Assembly (NCBI RefSeq): GCF_005081185.1
Contig: NZ_CP034870.1
Span: 612,636-641,221, forward strand
Source: Buchnera aphidicola (Lipaphis pseudobrassicae)
GTDB taxonomy: Bacteria > Pseudomonadota > Gammaproteobacteria > Enterobacterales > Enterobacteriaceae
Length of the DNA: 28,586 nt
Direction: 5' to 3'
A program made the translations under genes and the position numbers. This document shows, in pieces, positions 1 through 7,804 of this stretch. Under the pieces are notes generated by a model, which searched no databases, was not told the origin of the DNA, and worked only from the letters and a program-made list of their open reading frames with translations. Numbering within the stretch: position 1 is the stretch's first letter; every line of letters begins with the position of its first letter.

Positions 1-46
1 AAAAAATTAAAAAATTTATAAAAAACACCTAATCGTTAAAAACGAG

Positions 47-73
47 TTGAATTAAATAAATAATATTTCATAT
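47..73 (+). promoter_or_regulatory. Candidate sigma-32 (heat-shock) promoter for hslVU
   Basis: A TTGAAT element at 47-52 is followed after 13 bases by TTTCATAT at 66-73. This resembles the heat-shock consensus (CTTGAAA, 13-15 bases, CCCCATNT), keeping the CAT-T end of the -10 element. It lies about 155 bases before the hslV start. In E. coli hslVU is a sigma-32 operon with an untranslated leader, so a distant promoter is plausible. In such A+T-rich DNA chance matches are common, so this is tentative. Confidence 0.35.
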
Positions 74-228
74 AATAAAAAAATCTTATTTATAAAAAAT
101 ATTTAGATAATAATCTAAAAAACAGTAATTTTACTTAAAATAGTAAATTATATTTTATATAAAAAATTTTATACAGTAAGTGAACGTATAAAACAAATAA
201 AAAACGTTATGTCAAAGAGGTTTTTCTT

Positions 229-759
229 GTGACCACAATATTAAGTGTAAGATTAAAAAATAAAGTAGTAATCGGAGGTGATGGACAAGCAACTTTAGGT
301 AATACAATTATGAAAAGTAATGTTAAAAAGATTAGATCTCTTTACCATGAAAAAGTAATTGCTGGCTTTGCAGGAGGAACTGCAGATGCTTTTACTTTAT
401 TTGAAATGTTTGAAAAAAAATTAGCTTTATATCAAGGTCAACTACAACGTGCTGCAATTGAATTAGCAAAAGATTGGAGATCTGATAGAATGTTGAGAAA
501 ATTAGAAGCTTTATTAGCAGTCGCCGATAAAGATAGTTCATTAATTATTACGGGAAATGGAGATGTAATACAGCCTGAAGATGATTTAATAGCCATAGGA
601 TCAGGTGGTTCTTATGCTCAATCTTCTGCTCGTGCATTAATAAACAATACTAATTTAGATGCAAATCAAATTGTAGAAAAATCATTAACTATTGCAGCAA
701 ATATTTGTATTTATACAAATCACACTTTTACTATAAAAGAACTATTTTCAGAAAAATAA
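229..759 (+). CDS. hslV: ATP-dependent protease HslUV, peptidase subunit HslV (ClpQ)
   Basis: HslV is the proteolytic core of the cytoplasmic HslUV (ClpYQ) protease; it degrades unfolded proteins fed to it by the HslU ATPase. The 176-residue product equals the E. coli length and is nearly collinear with it. After removal of the initiator Met, Thr2 (MTTI start) becomes the N-terminal nucleophile. The GDGQATLGN segment near residues 17-25 and the [10 protein letters not shown] segment near 46-55 are family hallmarks. The start is GTG at 229, preceded by AAGAGG at about 215-220; this choice puts the catalytic Thr second, as required, and GTG is also used in E. coli. hslU follows 10 bases downstream, so the two form an operon with a probable heat-shock promoter upstream. 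Confidence 0.97.
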   Translation: MTTILSVRLKNKVVIGGDGQATLGNTIMKSNVKKIRSLYHEKVIAGFAGGTADAFTLFEMFEKKLALYQGQLQRAAIELAKDWRSDRMLRKLEALLAVADKDSSLIITGNGDVIQPEDDLIAIGSGGSYAQSSARALINNTNLDANQIVEKSLTIAANICIYTNHTFTIKELFSEK

Positions 760-769
760 GGACTATTTT

Positions 770-2101
770 ATGTCTTCAATGACTCCTCCTCAAATTGTTT
801 CTGAACTTGACAAATTTATTATTGGTCAAGAAAAAGCAAAACGAGCTGTATCTATCGCGTTAAGAAATCGTTGGCGCCGTATGCAATTAAATAATGAACT
901 TCGACATGAAATCACTCCTAAAAATATTTTGATGATTGGACCTACTGGAGTTGGAAAAACAGAAATCGCTAGACGTTTAGCTAAATTAGCAAACTCTCCC
1001 TTTATTAAAGTAGAAGCAACAAAATTTACTGAAGTAGGATATGTAGGAAAAGAAGTTGATTCAATTATTAGAGATTTAACTGATGCAGCAATAAAAATGA
1101 TTAGAATCAAAAATATCGAAAAAAATAAAGCACGAGTTGAAGAAATAGTTGAAGAAAAAATATTAGACGTTCTTGTTCCAACACCCAAAAATAATTGTTC
1201 TGAAAAAGAAAAAAATGAAAGTCTTTTAAAAACTATTCAAATATTTCGAAAAAAATTAAGAGAAGGATTATTAGACGAAAAAGAAATAGAAATAAATGTA
1301 CTAACAACTACTATGGGTGTTGAAATAATGGCTCCTCCTGGAATGGAAGAATTGACCAGTCAATTACAATCTCTATTTCAAAATTTAGGAGGACATAAAA
1401 AAAATAATAGACGACTAAAAATCAAAGATGCTATTATATTACTAACAGAAGAAGAAGCAGCTAAATTAATTAATCAAGAAGAAATTAAAAAAGAAGCTAT
1501 CAATGCAGTAGAGCAAAATGGTATTGTTTTTATTGATGAAATTGATAAAATATGTAAAAGAGGAGGTTCTTCTGGTCCAGACATTTCTCGAGAAGGAGTT
1601 CAAAGAGATCTACTTCCATTAGTAGAAGGTTGTACTGTTTCTACTAAACATGGAATGGTTAAAACAGATCATATTCTTTTTATTGCTTCTGGTGCATTTC
1701 AAACATCTACTCCCTCTGATTTAATTCCTGAATTACAAGGACGTCTACCAATTAAAGTTGAATTACAAGCATTAACTATTGATGATTTCGAAAAAATTTT
1801 AACTGAACCTACTGCTTCAATTACTTCACAATATAAAGCACTTATGGAAACAGAAGGTGTTCATATTGAATTTACAAAAGAAGGCATACGTAATATTGCA
1901 GAAGCAGCTTGGAAAGTTAACGAATCTATGGAGAACATTGGGGCTCGTCGACTACATACTATACTAGAAAAACTCATGGAAGATATATCTTTTAATGCTG
2001 CTGAAAATAAGGGTAATAAAATCGAAATTAATTCTAATTATGTAGGACAACATTTAGATCAATTAATATCTAATGAAGATCTCAGTCGTTTTATTTTATA
2101 A
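770..2101 (+). CDS. hslU: ATP-dependent protease HslUV, ATPase subunit HslU (ClpY)
   Basis: HslU is the AAA+ unfoldase that recognises, unfolds and threads substrates into HslV. The 443-residue product has exactly the E. coli length. Walker A is GPTGVGKT at residues 57-64; Walker B is IVFIDEID near 250-257; the GYVGKEVD pore-loop segment lies near 90-97; sensor/arginine-finger regions (ELQGRLP, GARRLH) follow. The I domain between Walker A and B (about 110-240) is the most divergent part and is Lys/Glu/Asn-rich. The C-terminus DLSRFIL, which inserts into HslV, is fully kept, so the complex should be functional. The ATG is preceded by AAGGA at about 758-762. Translation is probably coupled to hslV. 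Confidence 0.97.
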   Translation: MSSMTPPQIVSELDKFIIGQEKAKRAVSIALRNRWRRMQLNNELRHEITPKNILMIGPTGVGKTEIARRLAKLANSPFIKVEATKFTEVGYVGKEVDSIIRDLTDAAIKMIRIKNIEKNKARVEEIVEEKILDVLVPTPKNNCSEKEKNESLLKTIQIFRKKLREGLLDEKEIEINVLTTTMGVEIMAPPGMEELTSQLQSLFQNLGGHKKNNRRLKIKDAIILLTEEEAAKLINQEEIKKEAINAVEQNGIVFIDEIDKICKRGGSSGPDISREGVQRDLLPLVEGCTVSTKHGMVKTDHILFIASGAFQTSTPSDLIPELQGRLPIKVELQALTIDDFEKILTEPTASITSQYKALMETEGVHIEFTKEGIRNIAEAAWKVNESMENIGARRLHTILEKLMEDISFNAAENKGNKIEINSNYVGQHLDQLISNEDLSRFIL

Positions 2102-2124
2102 GAAATTTTTAGAATATTTATCTA

Positions 2125-2142
2125 GTTAAATATTTATTTAAC
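2125..2142. repeat. Short A+T inverted repeat after hslU
   Basis: GTTAAATA at 2125-2132 and TATTTAAC at 2135-2142 form an imperfectly looped palindrome, followed by an A7T5 run. It could be a weak terminator for hslVU, but it has only one G-C pair per arm. The rest of 2102-2222 shows nothing I can name. Confidence 0.25.
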
Positions 2143-2222
2143 AAAAAAATTTTTAGTTAGAATAATTTTATAAATATAAATTTAATAGAAAACTGTTTTT
2201 AAAAAATAATTACAAATTACTA

Positions 2223-2249
2223 TTGAAAAAAAAAAATAAGGCCTTATAT
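2223..2249 (+). promoter_or_regulatory. Candidate sigma-32 promoter of the small heat-shock gene, with A11 spacer tract
   Basis: TTGAAA at 2223-2228 (-35) and CCTTATAT at 2242-2249 (-10; consensus CCCCATNT) are separated by 13 bases, ideal for sigma-32. The spacer lies largely in a run of eleven A residues (2226-2236) that begins inside the -35 element. The predicted transcript starts about 60 bases before the ATG at 2319. Published work on pea-aphid Buchnera (Dunbar and colleagues, 2007) described a single-base deletion in a homopolymer of the ibpA heat-shock promoter that removes heat induction; this is the corresponding architecture. Confidence 0.7.
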
Positions 2250-2318
2250 GGAAAGATAAAGTTTCTTAATTTAATCAGTACTATTAAAATTAAAAATATT
2301 TTAAAAAAGGAGCTTTAT

Positions 2319-2792
2319 ATGCCTTATCGTTCTCTTTCATTTATTCCAAACTTTAATGATCATAATATTTTTTCAAATAGATTTAATCAAATTGATAAAA
2401 TGTTTAGTACATTAACAGGAGAAAAACCAATATCTGACACACCATCATATAACATATGTCAAATAAATGAAGTAGAATATCAATTAATACTTAGTATTCC
2501 TGGATATGAAGAAAAAGAGTTAGATATTTCTGTGCATAATAATCAACTTTCAATTCAAGGAAAAAAAGAAAATAAACTAGAAAATAACAAAGTAAAATGG
2601 TTGCATAAGGGTATAATATTTAATAATTTTTCTTTAAGTTTTAACTTAGATCATAAAATTAAAGTAAAAAAAGCAGAGCTATCTTTAGGTTTATTAAAAC
2701 TAGATTTTGAATGTAATATTCCAGAAGAAGAAAAACCTAAAAAAATTTCTATTAATATTCCAAATAATACAAAACAAATTGATAAAAAATAA
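2319..2792 (+). CDS. ibpA: Small heat-shock protein (IbpA/IbpB family)
   Basis: This Hsp20-family holdase binds aggregating proteins under heat stress for later refolding by DnaK/ClpB. The product is 157 residues. The N-terminal segment MPYRSLSFIPNF matches IbpA-type starts. The alpha-crystallin domain runs from about residue 35 to 135 (YNICQINEVEYQLILSIPGY opens it; the GLLKLDF segment is the conserved strand near its end). The C-terminal tail carries the assembly motif I-N-I (KKISINIPN). I chose ATG 2319 because a strong AAGGAG sits at 2307-2312 and homology begins there; the open frame extends upstream to 2223 only through the promoter. One gene seems to replace the ibpA/ibpB pair of E. 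coli. Expression should be heat-induced from the promoter at 2223-2249. Confidence 0.93.
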   Translation: MPYRSLSFIPNFNDHNIFSNRFNQIDKMFSTLTGEKPISDTPSYNICQINEVEYQLILSIPGYEEKELDISVHNNQLSIQGKKENKLENNKVKWLHKGIIFNNFSLSFNLDHKIKVKKAELSLGLLKLDFECNIPEEEKPKKISINIPNNTKQIDKK

Positions 2793-2833
2793 ATTTTAAA
2801 AAATATAAAAATGTTAATTTTTTTTAAATAAAA

Positions 2834-2866
2834 AACCATTGTACTTAAAAAATAAGTACAATGGTT
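2834..2866 (-). terminator. Perfect 13-bp hairpin between ibpA and fpr, minus-strand terminator form
   Basis: AACCATTGTACTT (2834-2846) and AAGTACAATGGTT (2854-2866) are perfect inverted repeats with a 7-base loop. On the minus strand the stem is followed by TTTTTTATTT-like sequence, a good intrinsic terminator; on the plus strand it is followed by A-rich sequence. It ends 31 bases before the fpr ATG. See findings for its puzzling orientation. Confidence 0.65.
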
Positions 2867-2897
2867 AAAAATAATGATCAATTTTTGAGAACACAAT

Positions 2898-3647
2898 ATG
2901 AATCCATGGATTAATGCAGAAGTTTTAACAATAAAAAAATGGAGTAGTTATTTATTTAGTCTGATTTTAAACGCTCCTATAGCACCTTTTTGTGCAGGAC
3001 AATTTACTAAGTTAGCTTTATATGATCATACTAATAAAAAAATACAAAGAGCTTATTCGTATCTTAATTCACCTAGTGAAAAGAAATTAGAAATATATAT
3101 TGTTCGTGTACTAAACGGAAAGCTAAGCAATATGTTATATAATCTTCAATCTGGTGATAAAATTCTTATTAAAAAACATTCATTTGGATTCTTTATTATA
3201 GATGAAATACCAGATTGTAATACATTATGGATGTTTGCTACAGGTACTGGTATAGGACCTTATTGTTCCATTTTGAAAGAAGGTAAAAATATTAATAGGT
3301 TTAATCATATTGTCTTAGTGCATGCAGTACGATATCAACATGAATTAATTTATCTTCCATTAATGAAAAAACTATATGAAAAATATAAAGGAAAATTGAA
3401 AATTCAAACTATTGTTAGTAGAGAAGAAAATAAAAATTCTTTAACTGGTAGAATTCCTTTTTTATTAAATAACAAAATGATAGAAAAAAAAATTGGTTTA
3501 TCAATTAGCCCTAAAAATTCACATGTTATGTTATGTGGCAATCCTGGTATGGTTAAAGATACCTATGATTTTTTAAAAAATAATAGAAATATGATAAAAC
3601 ATCTACGTCGTAAAAAAGGCAATATTACAATGGAAAAGTATTGGTAA
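2898..3647 (+). CDS. fpr: Ferredoxin/flavodoxin--NADP(+) reductase
   Basis: Fpr is the FAD flavoenzyme that passes electrons between NADPH and ferredoxin or flavodoxin. The 249-residue product is collinear with E. coli Fpr (248). The FAD-binding motif is RAYSYLNSP at about 52-60. The NADP-binding segment is [10 protein letters not shown] near 113-122. CGNPGMV near 214-220 and the C-terminal YW (aromatic residue stacking on the flavin) are conserved, as is the basic HLRRKKG segment. With fdx at 26040 and no other reductase in this window, it is a plausible electron source for Fe-S assembly and biosynthetic enzymes. ATG is preceded by an A+T-rich leader with only a weak ribosome-binding site (GAGAACAC). 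Ends 16 bases from the convergent epmA. Confidence 0.95.
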   Translation: MNPWINAEVLTIKKWSSYLFSLILNAPIAPFCAGQFTKLALYDHTNKKIQRAYSYLNSPSEKKLEIYIVRVLNGKLSNMLYNLQSGDKILIKKHSFGFFIIDEIPDCNTLWMFATGTGIGPYCSILKEGKNINRFNHIVLVHAVRYQHELIYLPLMKKLYEKYKGKLKIQTIVSREENKNSLTGRIPFLLNNKMIEKKIGLSISPKNSHVMLCGNPGMVKDTYDFLKNNRNMIKHLRRKKGNITMEKYW

Positions 3648-3663
3648 AAATAACTATATATTT

Positions 3664-4640
3664 TTAGCAACGATCTAATGGAAAAGACATTACTTTACTA
3701 ATACTTTTTTCATTTAAAATTAACATAATTAATCGATCTAAACCTATCGCAATTCCTGAACAATGAGGTAAACCAGAAGATAACGATTCAAGAAAAAAAT
3801 CATCTATTTCTTGTATAGGAATGTTCATAGAAATACGTTTTTTATTATCTTCAATAAAACGTTTTTTTTGTTCATGAACATTTGTCAGTTCATAAAATCC
3901 ATTCCCTAATTCTATTCCTTTAAAAAAAAATTCAAATCTTTCTGCAATACGGGAATCTTTTGGATGAATTGAAGCAAGACATGCCTGTTCTGCGGGAAAA
4001 TGATAAACGAACAAAGGTCTTTTTTTCCCTAGTTTAGGTTCTATGCTCAATGTAAACAACAATTGTATTAATTGATGTATATTGTTTTCAAAATAAGTTA
4101 AATGATCTAATTTTAATTTTTTAGATATTTTTTTTAATTCCGATAAATTAGTAGATAAAGGATCTATATTTAAGAATTTTATAAATACGTCTTGGTAAGA
4201 AATTTTATCTGATTTGCCCCGATTTAATATGATTTGAAGAAACTGATCTATTTCCTTCATAAAATTTTTCATTGAATAAAATGGTTGATACCATTCTAAC
4301 ATAGTAAATTCTGGATTGTGATATTTACCTAGTTCTTGATTTCTAAAACAATGAGAAATTTGATATATAGCACCACTTTTTGCAGCTAACAAACGTTTCA
4401 TATGGTATTCTGGACTAGTAATTAACCATAATTTTAATTTTTCAAAATTATCTAATGAAAAATAGTTTGTATTAAAAGAAACTAAATTTAAATCAGTAAC
4501 AGTTGAACGAGATAGAATAGGTGTATCTACTTCCATAATTTTTTTTTGAAGGAAAAATAAACGAATATCAGAAATAATTTGTGATCTTTTGATTAAGTTT
4601 TTAATTGAAGCACTAGGTTTCCAGAGATTTTTTTTTTCAT
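3664..4640 (-). CDS. epmA: EF-P--(R)-beta-lysine ligase EpmA (PoxA/GenX/YjeA), frameshifted in a poly(A) tract at codon 2-5
   Basis: EpmA is a class II lysyl-tRNA-synthetase-like enzyme that attaches (R)-beta-lysine to translation factor EF-P. From ATG 4536 an uninterrupted 290-codon frame covers motif 2 (CFRNQELG, then HNPEFTMLEWY) and motif 3 (GIAIGLDRL). E. coli EpmA (325 residues) has about 35 more N-terminal residues. These exist here: the same frame continues upstream of 4536 for 31 codons encoding LWKPSASIKNLIKRSQII and more, closely matching E. coli. The initiator ATG is at 4640-4638 with AAGAGAA before it, but it is followed by ten A residues (4637-4628) that put it out of frame. One extra A (A11) would restore an uninterrupted protein of about 325 residues. 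So the gene is a single-base frameshift form, probably rescued by slippage. Initiation at 4536 would lose a conserved helix. Confidence 0.88.
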
Positions 4641-4738
4641 ATCAATTCTCTTAAATATTTATTATTTAAATATAAGAAATAAAAATTGTATACTAAATAG
4701 TATTATAAATCAAAAACCAATACTTACATAAAAAAAAT

Positions 4739-5236
4739 ATGAATAAAACTGCAATATATCCAGGAACATTTGACCCAATTACTTATGGACACCTAGATAT
4801 TATAACTCGATCGACAAAAATATTTGATAATATAATTGTTGCAATTTCAAATAATTTAAGAAAAAAACCTATTTTTAATTTAAAAGAACGAATAGAGTTA
4901 ACTCGTATTACTACATTACATCTCAAAAATGTGAAGAAAATACTTGGTTTTAATGATTTACTTGCAAATTTAGCAAAAAAAGAAAAAACTAATATTTTAA
5001 TTAGAGGAGTACGAACAATATTTGATTTTGATTATGAGCTAAAATTAGCTGCTATAAATAAACAGATTTATCCAGAGTTAGATAGTATATTTTTACTTTC
5101 TTCTAAAGAAGTTTCTTTTATATCTTCATCTTTTGTTAAAGAGATTGCTAAATATAAAGGTGATACAAAACCATATCTTCCCAAAGCAGTACATTTTGCA
5201 TTATTAAAAAAACTTAATAATATCAATGAACTATAA
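4739..5236 (+). CDS. coaD: Phosphopantetheine adenylyltransferase CoaD
   Basis: CoaD transfers AMP from ATP to 4'-phosphopantetheine, giving dephospho-CoA, the next-to-last step of coenzyme A synthesis. The 165-residue product is slightly longer than E. coli CoaD (159). The nucleotidyltransferase T/HxGH motif is in the YPGTFDPITYGH segment, with His18 as the key residue. The second signature is SFISSSFVKEIA near 121-132; the phosphopantetheine-binding segment IRGVRTIFDFDYE lies near 87-99. ATG 4739 follows an A+T-rich leader without a clear ribosome-binding site. It is divergent from epmA (98-base gap) and convergent with the orphan gene, separated by a strong hairpin. Confidence 0.95.
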   Translation: MNKTAIYPGTFDPITYGHLDIITRSTKIFDNIIVAISNNLRKKPIFNLKERIELTRITTLHLKNVKKILGFNDLLANLAKKEKTNILIRGVRTIFDFDYELKLAAINKQIYPELDSIFLLSSKEVSFISSSFVKEIAKYKGDTKPYLPKAVHFALLKKLNNINEL

Positions 5237-5259
5237 TATGTATTCTAATTTTGTTAAAA

Positions 5260-5296
5260 TATAATAGGGCATATTAGATATATATGCCCTATTATA
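5260..5296. terminator. Bidirectional terminator between coaD and the orphan gene
   Basis: TATAATAGGGCATAT (5260-5274) and ATATGCCCTATTATA (5282-5296) form a perfect 15-bp stem with a 7-base loop. It sits between two convergent genes. The GGGC/GCCC core is exceptional for such A+T-rich intergenic DNA. A-rich sequence on one side and AAAATTAGTTTATTT on the other make it usable from both strands. Confidence 0.8.
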
Positions 5297-5343
5297 AAAT
5301 TAGTTTATTTTATAGTATATAATATTGATATTATTTTTATTTT

Positions 5344-6830
5344 TTAATTTACAAAATGTGAATATTTAATTATTGGTAAATTGTTTGGAAAAATAATTAT
5401 CGTTGCTCGTATCCCTAAAGTTTTATATTTTTTAATATAATTATCATTTTTTACGTCTAAATCAGATAAATGAGTCGCAACTAGCTTTATTGAACCATTA
5501 TCTAAACTATTGATTTTATAAATATTTCTTGAATTTCTTATTTTATATTCATTTATTTCTGGATGTTCAGAAATAAACTGAAGATAAGATTGAGATAAAA
5601 ATTTTTTATTTGCATATATTGAAATTAATTGTTGAGAATCTATATCAGGTATTATTTTTTTAAAATCTTTTATCATTTTTTCACGATCATTAGAAAAGAT
5701 TAAATTATCATTTATGATAAAAATAGAAGAATAAGAATCATTCATAAATGTTTTATCTAGTTCATTAGAAAATTTTAAATTTTGATAACATTTTTGAAAA
5801 TGTTCAATCGTATCTCTGATATTTTTTAATGAATCTAACTGATCTGATACTTTCCATGATTGATTATTATTTAAATTAAAATCTTCATAATAAGATTTTT
5901 GTATACTTTTATCCATTCTTTCTTGAAAATTATTATCAATTTTTAGAATACTATTTCTACCTTCTAAATCAAAATTTTCATCTAATCTTACAGAATTATA
6001 AAAATCATTTTGATTATTTTTAGGAGTGATAGTAAGAAGATCTGGGAAAGAACTTTGATATTCAGGGTGTTTTGGATTATTATTCAATTCATTAACAATT
6101 TTTATTTTTCCTTTGTTTCTAATTTTCTCAATTATTGCTCTCATAAAAATTTTTGAAGATTCAATAGTTTTTTTTAGTTCTTCGACATATTCAGATAAAG
6201 AAATCATATTTTCATTATTTGAACTAGGTCCTAAATCTCTATCTGAAAAAAATATTGTGTTAATTTTTTTTCCATTAAATAGTTTTATTGTTTGTTTTTT
6301 TACACTTTTATAAGTTTTTACTACTTTTTTTTTGAGTGCATCTAAAATGTCACGTGTAATTCTTATAATGTTGAAATCTAAAAATTTTTTATCAAAAATT
6401 TTTATTTTGTTATTGAGGAAATTTAGCGAGGAATTATTAAAAATTTTTTTTTCATTAATATATTATTGACAGAAGTATTATGAAATAAATATGTAATATT
6501 ATTTTGATTTGACAAAGAGTAAAATTGTTTCGCATTATATTTTTTATATATATTTTTATTTTGTTGATTTCTTAATAATTTTGATAAAATTAAAAATTTT
6601 TCATCTATTTTATCTGATCCCTTTAAATTATTACTAATATTAGTTTTAAAAATGTTATATATCTTATTTTCTTTTTTGTTTTCTATAGTTTCATGTTGAA
6701 TTTTTTTTTTGATGTTATTTAAATTCTTTATATTTTTAACATGTTTTAATAATTTTCTATTAGAATCTTGATAAATATTTAATGAATGTTTTTTTCTTAT
6801 TATATCTATATTAAAAAAATTAGATGACAT
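5344..6830 (-). CDS. Unrecognised gene (about 495 codons), split by a frameshift in an A9 tract
   Basis: I do not recognise this product; it may be one of the lineage-specific genes annotated in Buchnera genomes under yba-type names. Part 1 (6830-6423) starts at an ATG preceded by AAAGGA and reads 129 residues, rich in Asn/Lys/Ile, up to MKKK, then leaves the frame and stops after six residues. Part 2 is an open frame from 6462 to the stop at 5344 with no ATG before 6207; its first 80 codons are fully open, which is unlikely by chance in such A+T-rich DNA. Both parts overlap at ATG + nine A (A run 6452-6444). One extra A joins them into about 495 residues. The N-terminal half looks low-complexity; residues near the part-2 ATG suggest a helical coiled segment (SEYVEELKKTIESS); the last 150 residues look globular, with a hydrophobic, strand-rich end (TLGIRATIIIFPNNLPIIKY). 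No signal peptide, membrane segment or cysteine motif is seen. Confidence 0.7.
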
Positions 6831-6991
6831 AATATTTTTATCCTTTTAATAAATTTATATAAAAAAATTGATGTATTAAATTATTTTTATATATTTTTAT
6901 ATGTAAAATATGTAAAAAAATGATCAATTTACATTCTAAATATATTTTTAAAAAAGTCAATTATTAATTATGCATATTAAGAAGGTAAAAA

Positions 6992-7732
6992 TTGAAAATA
7001 CACTTATCTTTCAAATTTCAAAATAAAAGATTAGAGAACTTAATTAAACAATTTAATTTAAAACATGATGAAAATTGCTCTATATCTTTAATAATAAACT
7101 CTGATTCATTAGAACTTTATAATCGTGAAAATTATAAACAAAAACCTATAAAAATTGATTTTACTTCAAAAAAAAATAATTATAGATGTTTTTCTATTAG
7201 AAAAAAAAGTGACATATTAGTTAAAGCTATAGGTATTCGTAAAACTTATTATCCTTTTATTTTAGATGCAACAGCAGGTTTAGGAAATGATGCTTTTATA
7301 CTCTCTTTTTTAGGTTGCAAAGTATTAATGATAGAACGTCATCCTATAGTTGCCGCATTATTAAAAGATGGTTTACAAAGAGGATATAGAGATCAGAAAA
7401 TAGGATTTTGGTTAAGAAAAAGATTACATTTAATTTTTAATGATAGTTTTAACATTCTTAAAATGAATGTTTTAAAACCAGATGTTATCTATTTAGATCC
7501 TATGTATCCTATCAGTAAAAAAACGTCTTTACCAAAAAAAAATATGCAAATTTTTAGAAAATTGATAGGACAAGATTATGATTCTAATAATTTATTAAAA
7601 ATTTCTAGAAAATTAGCAAAAAAAAGAATTGTTGTTAAACGTCCTTCTTATGCAGAACCTTTATCTACAGATAAAATAAATTTTACTGTTGTGGGTAAAA
7701 AACATCGTTTTGATGTATATAGTCCTTTTTAA
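6992..7732 (+). CDS. rsmJ: 16S rRNA (guanine(1516)-N(2))-methyltransferase RsmJ (YhiQ)
   Basis: RsmJ uses S-adenosylmethionine to make m2G1516 in 16S rRNA. The 246-residue product matches E. coli RsmJ (250). The SAM-binding motif is DATAGLGNDAF at about 92-102, followed by LGCKVLMIERHPIVAALL; the catalytic-type loop is YLDPMYP near 167-173; the family ending VVKRPSYAEPL and KKHRFDVY is present. The start is TTG at 6992, chosen because GAAGGT at 6981-6986 is correctly spaced and MKI matches the known N-terminus. A UUG start probably keeps expression low. It is divergent from the orphan gene across 161 bases (6831-6991) that must hold both promoters. Confidence 0.93.
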   Translation: MKIHLSFKFQNKRLENLIKQFNLKHDENCSISLIINSDSLELYNRENYKQKPIKIDFTSKKNNYRCFSIRKKSDILVKAIGIRKTYYPFILDATAGLGNDAFILSFLGCKVLMIERHPIVAALLKDGLQRGYRDQKIGFWLRKRLHLIFNDSFNILKMNVLKPDVIYLDPMYPISKKTSLPKKNMQIFRKLIGQDYDSNNLLKISRKLAKKRIVVKRPSYAEPLSTDKINFTVVGKKHRFDVYSPF

Positions 7733-7737
7733 AAAAC

Positions 7738-7770
7738 AGGAGTACATATTTTTCAAACGTACTCCTTTTT
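7738..7770. terminator. Terminator between rsmJ and pit
   Basis: AGGAGTAC (7738-7745) pairs with GTACTCCT (7759-7766) across a 13-base loop, followed by a T tract on the plus strand and preceded by six A residues, so it also works for the convergent pit gene. A good intrinsic terminator just after the rsmJ stop. Confidence 0.78.
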
Positions 7771-7804
7771 AAAAAAATATTATTAATATTCTTAATTTGA
7801 TATC

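Noticed and set aside
33..45. TCGTT-AAA-AACGA inverted repeat near the window start
   Set aside because: Five-base arms with a three-base loop and no T tract; too short to call a terminator.
826..1188. Open frame on the minus strand inside hslU
   Set aside because: It is the antisense shadow of the conserved HslU ATPase domain; its composition mirrors HslU codons and it has no ribosome-binding site.
2223..2318. N-terminal extension of the ibpA frame to a TTG at 2223
   Set aside because: This stretch contains the heat-shock promoter and its encoded residues match no small heat-shock protein; ATG 2319 has a strong ribosome-binding site.
5344..6830. Orphan gene as the flagellar hook-length protein FliK or another flagellar protein
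   Set aside because: The C-terminus lacks the FliK substrate-switch domain pattern and no flagellar genes lie nearby; left unassigned.
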